Shown here: piece after piece, positions 61,930 to 64,000 of the stretch | How positions within the stretch are numbered: position 1 is the stretch's first letter | How the letters are laid out: every line of letters starts with the position of its first letter | Assembly (NCBI RefSeq): GCF_001544695.2 | Contig: NZ_FCOM02000035.1 | Coordinates: 1 to 64,000 of the forward strand | Direction of reading: 5' to 3' | Source of the DNA: Caballeronia arvi | GTDB lineage: Bacteria > Pseudomonadota > Gammaproteobacteria > Burkholderiales > Burkholderiaceae | Length of the DNA: 64,000 nt | Notes under the pieces: generated by a model | Databases searched by the model: none | Told to the model about the DNA's origin: nothing | The model's input: the letters and a program-made list of their open reading frames with translations, nothing else | Translations under genes and position numbers: made by a program

Positions 61930-62793
61930 CTGCTAGACCGCCTCTCTCTGTGATGGCGAAAATTAGGCGGGGCAGCTATTACGGACGGCTACTAAACCTC
62001 GCATCCGAATCCTACCGTTCTTGTTTCCGTCGGTTCAGCAGCGCCGCCCTTGCTTGTGGCCATTCGTTTGGACGGGAACTGTAAGAATGAAATGGGCGCG
62101 TGCCGCCCGTGGTCGTATGAGCTGCAGTGCGCGATCCTCCCGGGCCAAGACATCGATGTGCCAGGGCAGAAAATGCATGCATTTGCCGGCGAGCGCAGGG
62201 GACGCACCGCCGGCGATGAGTACTCCCGACCAGTTGCTGACTGTGGCGTGGTCGGCGGGTGATGTCGTCTAACGAGGTTGTCCGGTCATTCCGTACAACT
62301 CCGGCCGCTCACGAGTCAGTCAGTACAGCTTCTTGTTAATTGACGATAACGCGGCCGCCCCGATAGCACGATTCGTTGCGACGACGTAAAGCGACGAATT
62401 ACGCCTTCATCAATGGTCGACCTGCACTTATCCTCGGCATGGAGACTCATGCCGAGAGCAACCGCTTAGCTCGTTCGGGGCGCAGAGCTGTTCCTCTCCG
62501 AAGACGTCTTTTGCGCACGCCCATAGCACTCACATCCAGAGCGGCCGGGTAGCGCAACCAGAGTTGACCCGAGGTAGCTCGAAGTTTCACGCCTGGCGAA
62601 TCGCACCATCAAGTTTTCTAATGGTAGTCGCGGACCATACTGGAACGTCCGGCGTCTTACTAAACTTGGCTCATCGGAACCCGCCCAGTGGATGACCGGG
62701 GCGTCCCACCCATTCCGTCTATCCCTATCGGGTCCGATTCAATCGACGGCGTCGAGCGACGACGATCCTTTACATTTAATCCGGGAGTCCGCT
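61930..62793. other. Gap upstream of asparaginase
   Basis: About 860 bases without a supported gene. It contains one strong hairpin: CTCGGCATG at 62433-62441 and CATGCCGAG at 62448-62456, nine perfect pairs around GAGACT, with no T run after it. Frames here are short and without domains. The asparaginase promoter should lie near its right end. Confidence 0.45.
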
Positions 62794-63897
62794 GTGAAAG
62801 ACGCACGCGCTCATTTGAGCTTGAAACGCCTTGCTTACGCGTTCCTCATCTTTTGCTTTCTCGCGATCGGGCCGTTGAACGCTCAAGCGCAAAGTCAGGT
62901 CCAGACTCGGCAGCAACCGGCCCTGCCTCACGTTGCTGTGCTGGCAACTGGTGGAACGATCGCCGGGACCGCAGCTACCGAAACGCAAACAACGGGCTAC
63001 AAACCGGGCGAACTCACTGCCGATGCGCTTCTTAAATCTGTTCCATCGCTGGGGAAGGTGGCCCAGGTCTCCGGAGAGCAGGTCTCGAACGTTGGAAGCG
63101 ACAACATCACCAACGTTATCCTCCTCAAGCTTTCGAAGCGTGTAAACGAACTGTTGGCTCAGCCCGATATCGCCGGCGTGGTGATAACTCACGGAACCGA
63201 TACGCTTGAAGAAACCGCCTATTTTCTGAATCTGGTTGTCAAGAGCGACAAGCCAGTCGTCGTGACCGGCTCAATGCGCCCCTCGACTGCCATCAGCGCG
63301 GACGGCCCCAGCAACTTGCTTCAGGCAGTGACTGTCGCTGCATCACCTGCGGCGCGCGCGCGAGGCGTGATGATCGTTCTCAACGACCGGATCGGCTCTG
63401 CGAGATATACGACTAAAACTCACGCGGACAGCCTCGATACGTTCAAGAGCCCGGACGATGGCTACCTCGGCACATTGGTTGACAACGTGCCGCATTTCGA
63501 AACCGCAGTAGCAAAACTTCACACCTCGCAGACCCCGTTCGACGTGTCCAAGCTTGATTCGCTTCCCGAAGTCGACATCATTTATGGCTACCAGAATGAC
63601 GGCGGTTATCTTTACGACGCTGCAGTGGCTCACGGCGCGCGCGGCATCGTCGTGGCGGGCGTCGGCGCAGGCAGCGAGTCGCTTCTCGCGCTTCCGTCTA
63701 TCAAGAAGGCAATTGATAAGCGTGTCATCGTGGTCCGTTCCTCACGAACCGGCGGCGGTTACGTCCCAGAAGACCCCGCCTACGTTGGCCTCCTCGGGGA
63801 TAACCTCAATCCGCAGAAGGCCCGCATTCTTTTGATGCTCGGGCTCACGCTCACAAATGACCCAGCCCGGATTCAGGAGATGCTTCACCAGTTCTAG
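62794..63897 (+). CDS. ansB: Type II (periplasmic) L-asparaginase
   Basis: The start is chosen at GTG 62794, with GGGAG six bases upstream; it places a signal peptide at the N-terminus (KDARAHLSLKRLAYAFLIFCF, cleavage near NAQAQ). The product is 367 residues. Catalytic motifs: VAVLATGGTIAGTAAT (first Thr) and VVITHGTDTLEETAYFL (Thr-Asp pair), with KPVVVTGSMRPSTAISADGPSNL between lobes. It hydrolyses asparagine, and often glutamine, to the acid and ammonia in the periplasm. Single gene, not obviously linked to the aromatic block. Confidence 0.95.
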   Translation: MKDARAHLSLKRLAYAFLIFCFLAIGPLNAQAQSQVQTRQQPALPHVAVLATGGTIAGTAATETQTTGYKPGELTADALLKSVPSLGKVAQVSGEQVSNVGSDNITNVILLKLSKRVNELLAQPDIAGVVITHGTDTLEETAYFLNLVVKSDKPVVVTGSMRPSTAISADGPSNLLQAVTVAASPAARARGVMIVLNDRIGSARYTTKTHADSLDTFKSPDDGYLGTLVDNVPHFETAVAKLHTSQTPFDVSKLDSLPEVDIIYGYQNDGGYLYDAAVAHGARGIVVAGVGAGSESLLALPSIKKAIDKRVIVVRSSRTGGGYVPEDPAYVGLLGDNLNPQKARILLMLGLTLTNDPARIQEMLHQF

Positions 63898-64000
63898 AAG
63901 ATGGACGGGCAAGACGGGCGGCGGTCATCGCGCTTTCGCCACCTATCAATCTCAAGAGTTTACCTTGGGACCGAATGCCAATACGCAACATGTTCGTATG

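Noticed and set aside
1..64000. CRISPR arrays, rRNA or tRNA genes
   Set aside because: No regularly spaced repeats and no tRNA- or rRNA-like conserved stretches were seen; short tRNAs could still be missed by eye.

Overview
The window reads as a chromosome or large-replicon segment of a Paraburkholderia/Caballeronia/Burkholderia-type betaproteobacterium. This is inferred from the DUF4148-like and OmpC-type porin proteins, the heterotetrameric sarcosine oxidase operon followed by serine/one-carbon genes, the GlxA/AraC regulator, the GcvA-like LysR proteins and the moderately high GC content. No rRNA, tRNA or CRISPR array was seen.

Layout. (1) 1-3.5 kb: a toxin-antitoxin patch with the 3' end of a PIN-domain toxin gene, a leftward Xre/RES pair, a frameshifted ProQ/FinO RNA-chaperone gene and a second, divergent Xre/RES pair. 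(2) 4.6-18.2 kb: a leftward operon-like series of an enolase-superfamily enzyme, a small conserved protein, soxBDAG, glyA, purU, a FolB paralogue, L-serine dehydratase, kbl and tdh. Together these demethylate sarcosine to glycine, move the one-carbon unit through folate, make serine and deaminate it to pyruvate, with a branch linking glycine and threonine. (3) 19.2-27.4 kb: rightward livHMGF for an ABC importer, a GbdR/SouR-like regulator, a scrambled IS30 remnant, a LysR gene cut off by it, and a separate leftward livK-type binding protein. (4) 28.4-59.5 kb: a large mosaic aromatic-catabolism region. It holds two near-identical porin genes as direct repeats 20.9 kb apart, a ferredoxin reductase, two different Rieske oxygenase alpha subunits with one Rieske ferredoxin, three LigB-type extradiol dioxygenases (two with LigA-like small subunits), two paralogous ring-fission hydrolases, a hydratase, aldolase and acylating acetaldehyde dehydrogenase, a LigC-type semialdehyde dehydrogenase, two aspartate-dehydrogenase-like proteins, paired VOC proteins, a hemerythrin, an MFS permease, and LysR and GntR regulators. 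(5) 60-64 kb: an SDR/TetR pair behind a promoter with visible operators, and a secreted type II asparaginase.

How it fits together. In the aromatic block the genes form a complete lower meta pathway: ring cleavage, hydrolysis, hydration to 4-hydroxy-2-oxovalerate, aldol cleavage to pyruvate and acetaldehyde, then acetyl-CoA. The upper-pathway oxygenase most resembles the carbazole 1,9a-dioxygenase (CarAa) type, and its partner layout (LigA-like + LigB-like + alpha/beta hydrolase) is that of CarBaBbC. A recurring palindrome close to TGTGYACTGTAYRCA lies upstream of the reductase, the hydratase, the hydrolase-ligAB operon and the CarAa-like oxygenase. A fifth copy sits in a decayed duplicate of the reductase 5' region. 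I propose this as one regulon, perhaps under the GntR protein at 40.3 kb. The paralogous enzyme sets, the direct-repeat porins and the decayed duplicate indicate that the region grew by segmental duplication and rearrangement.
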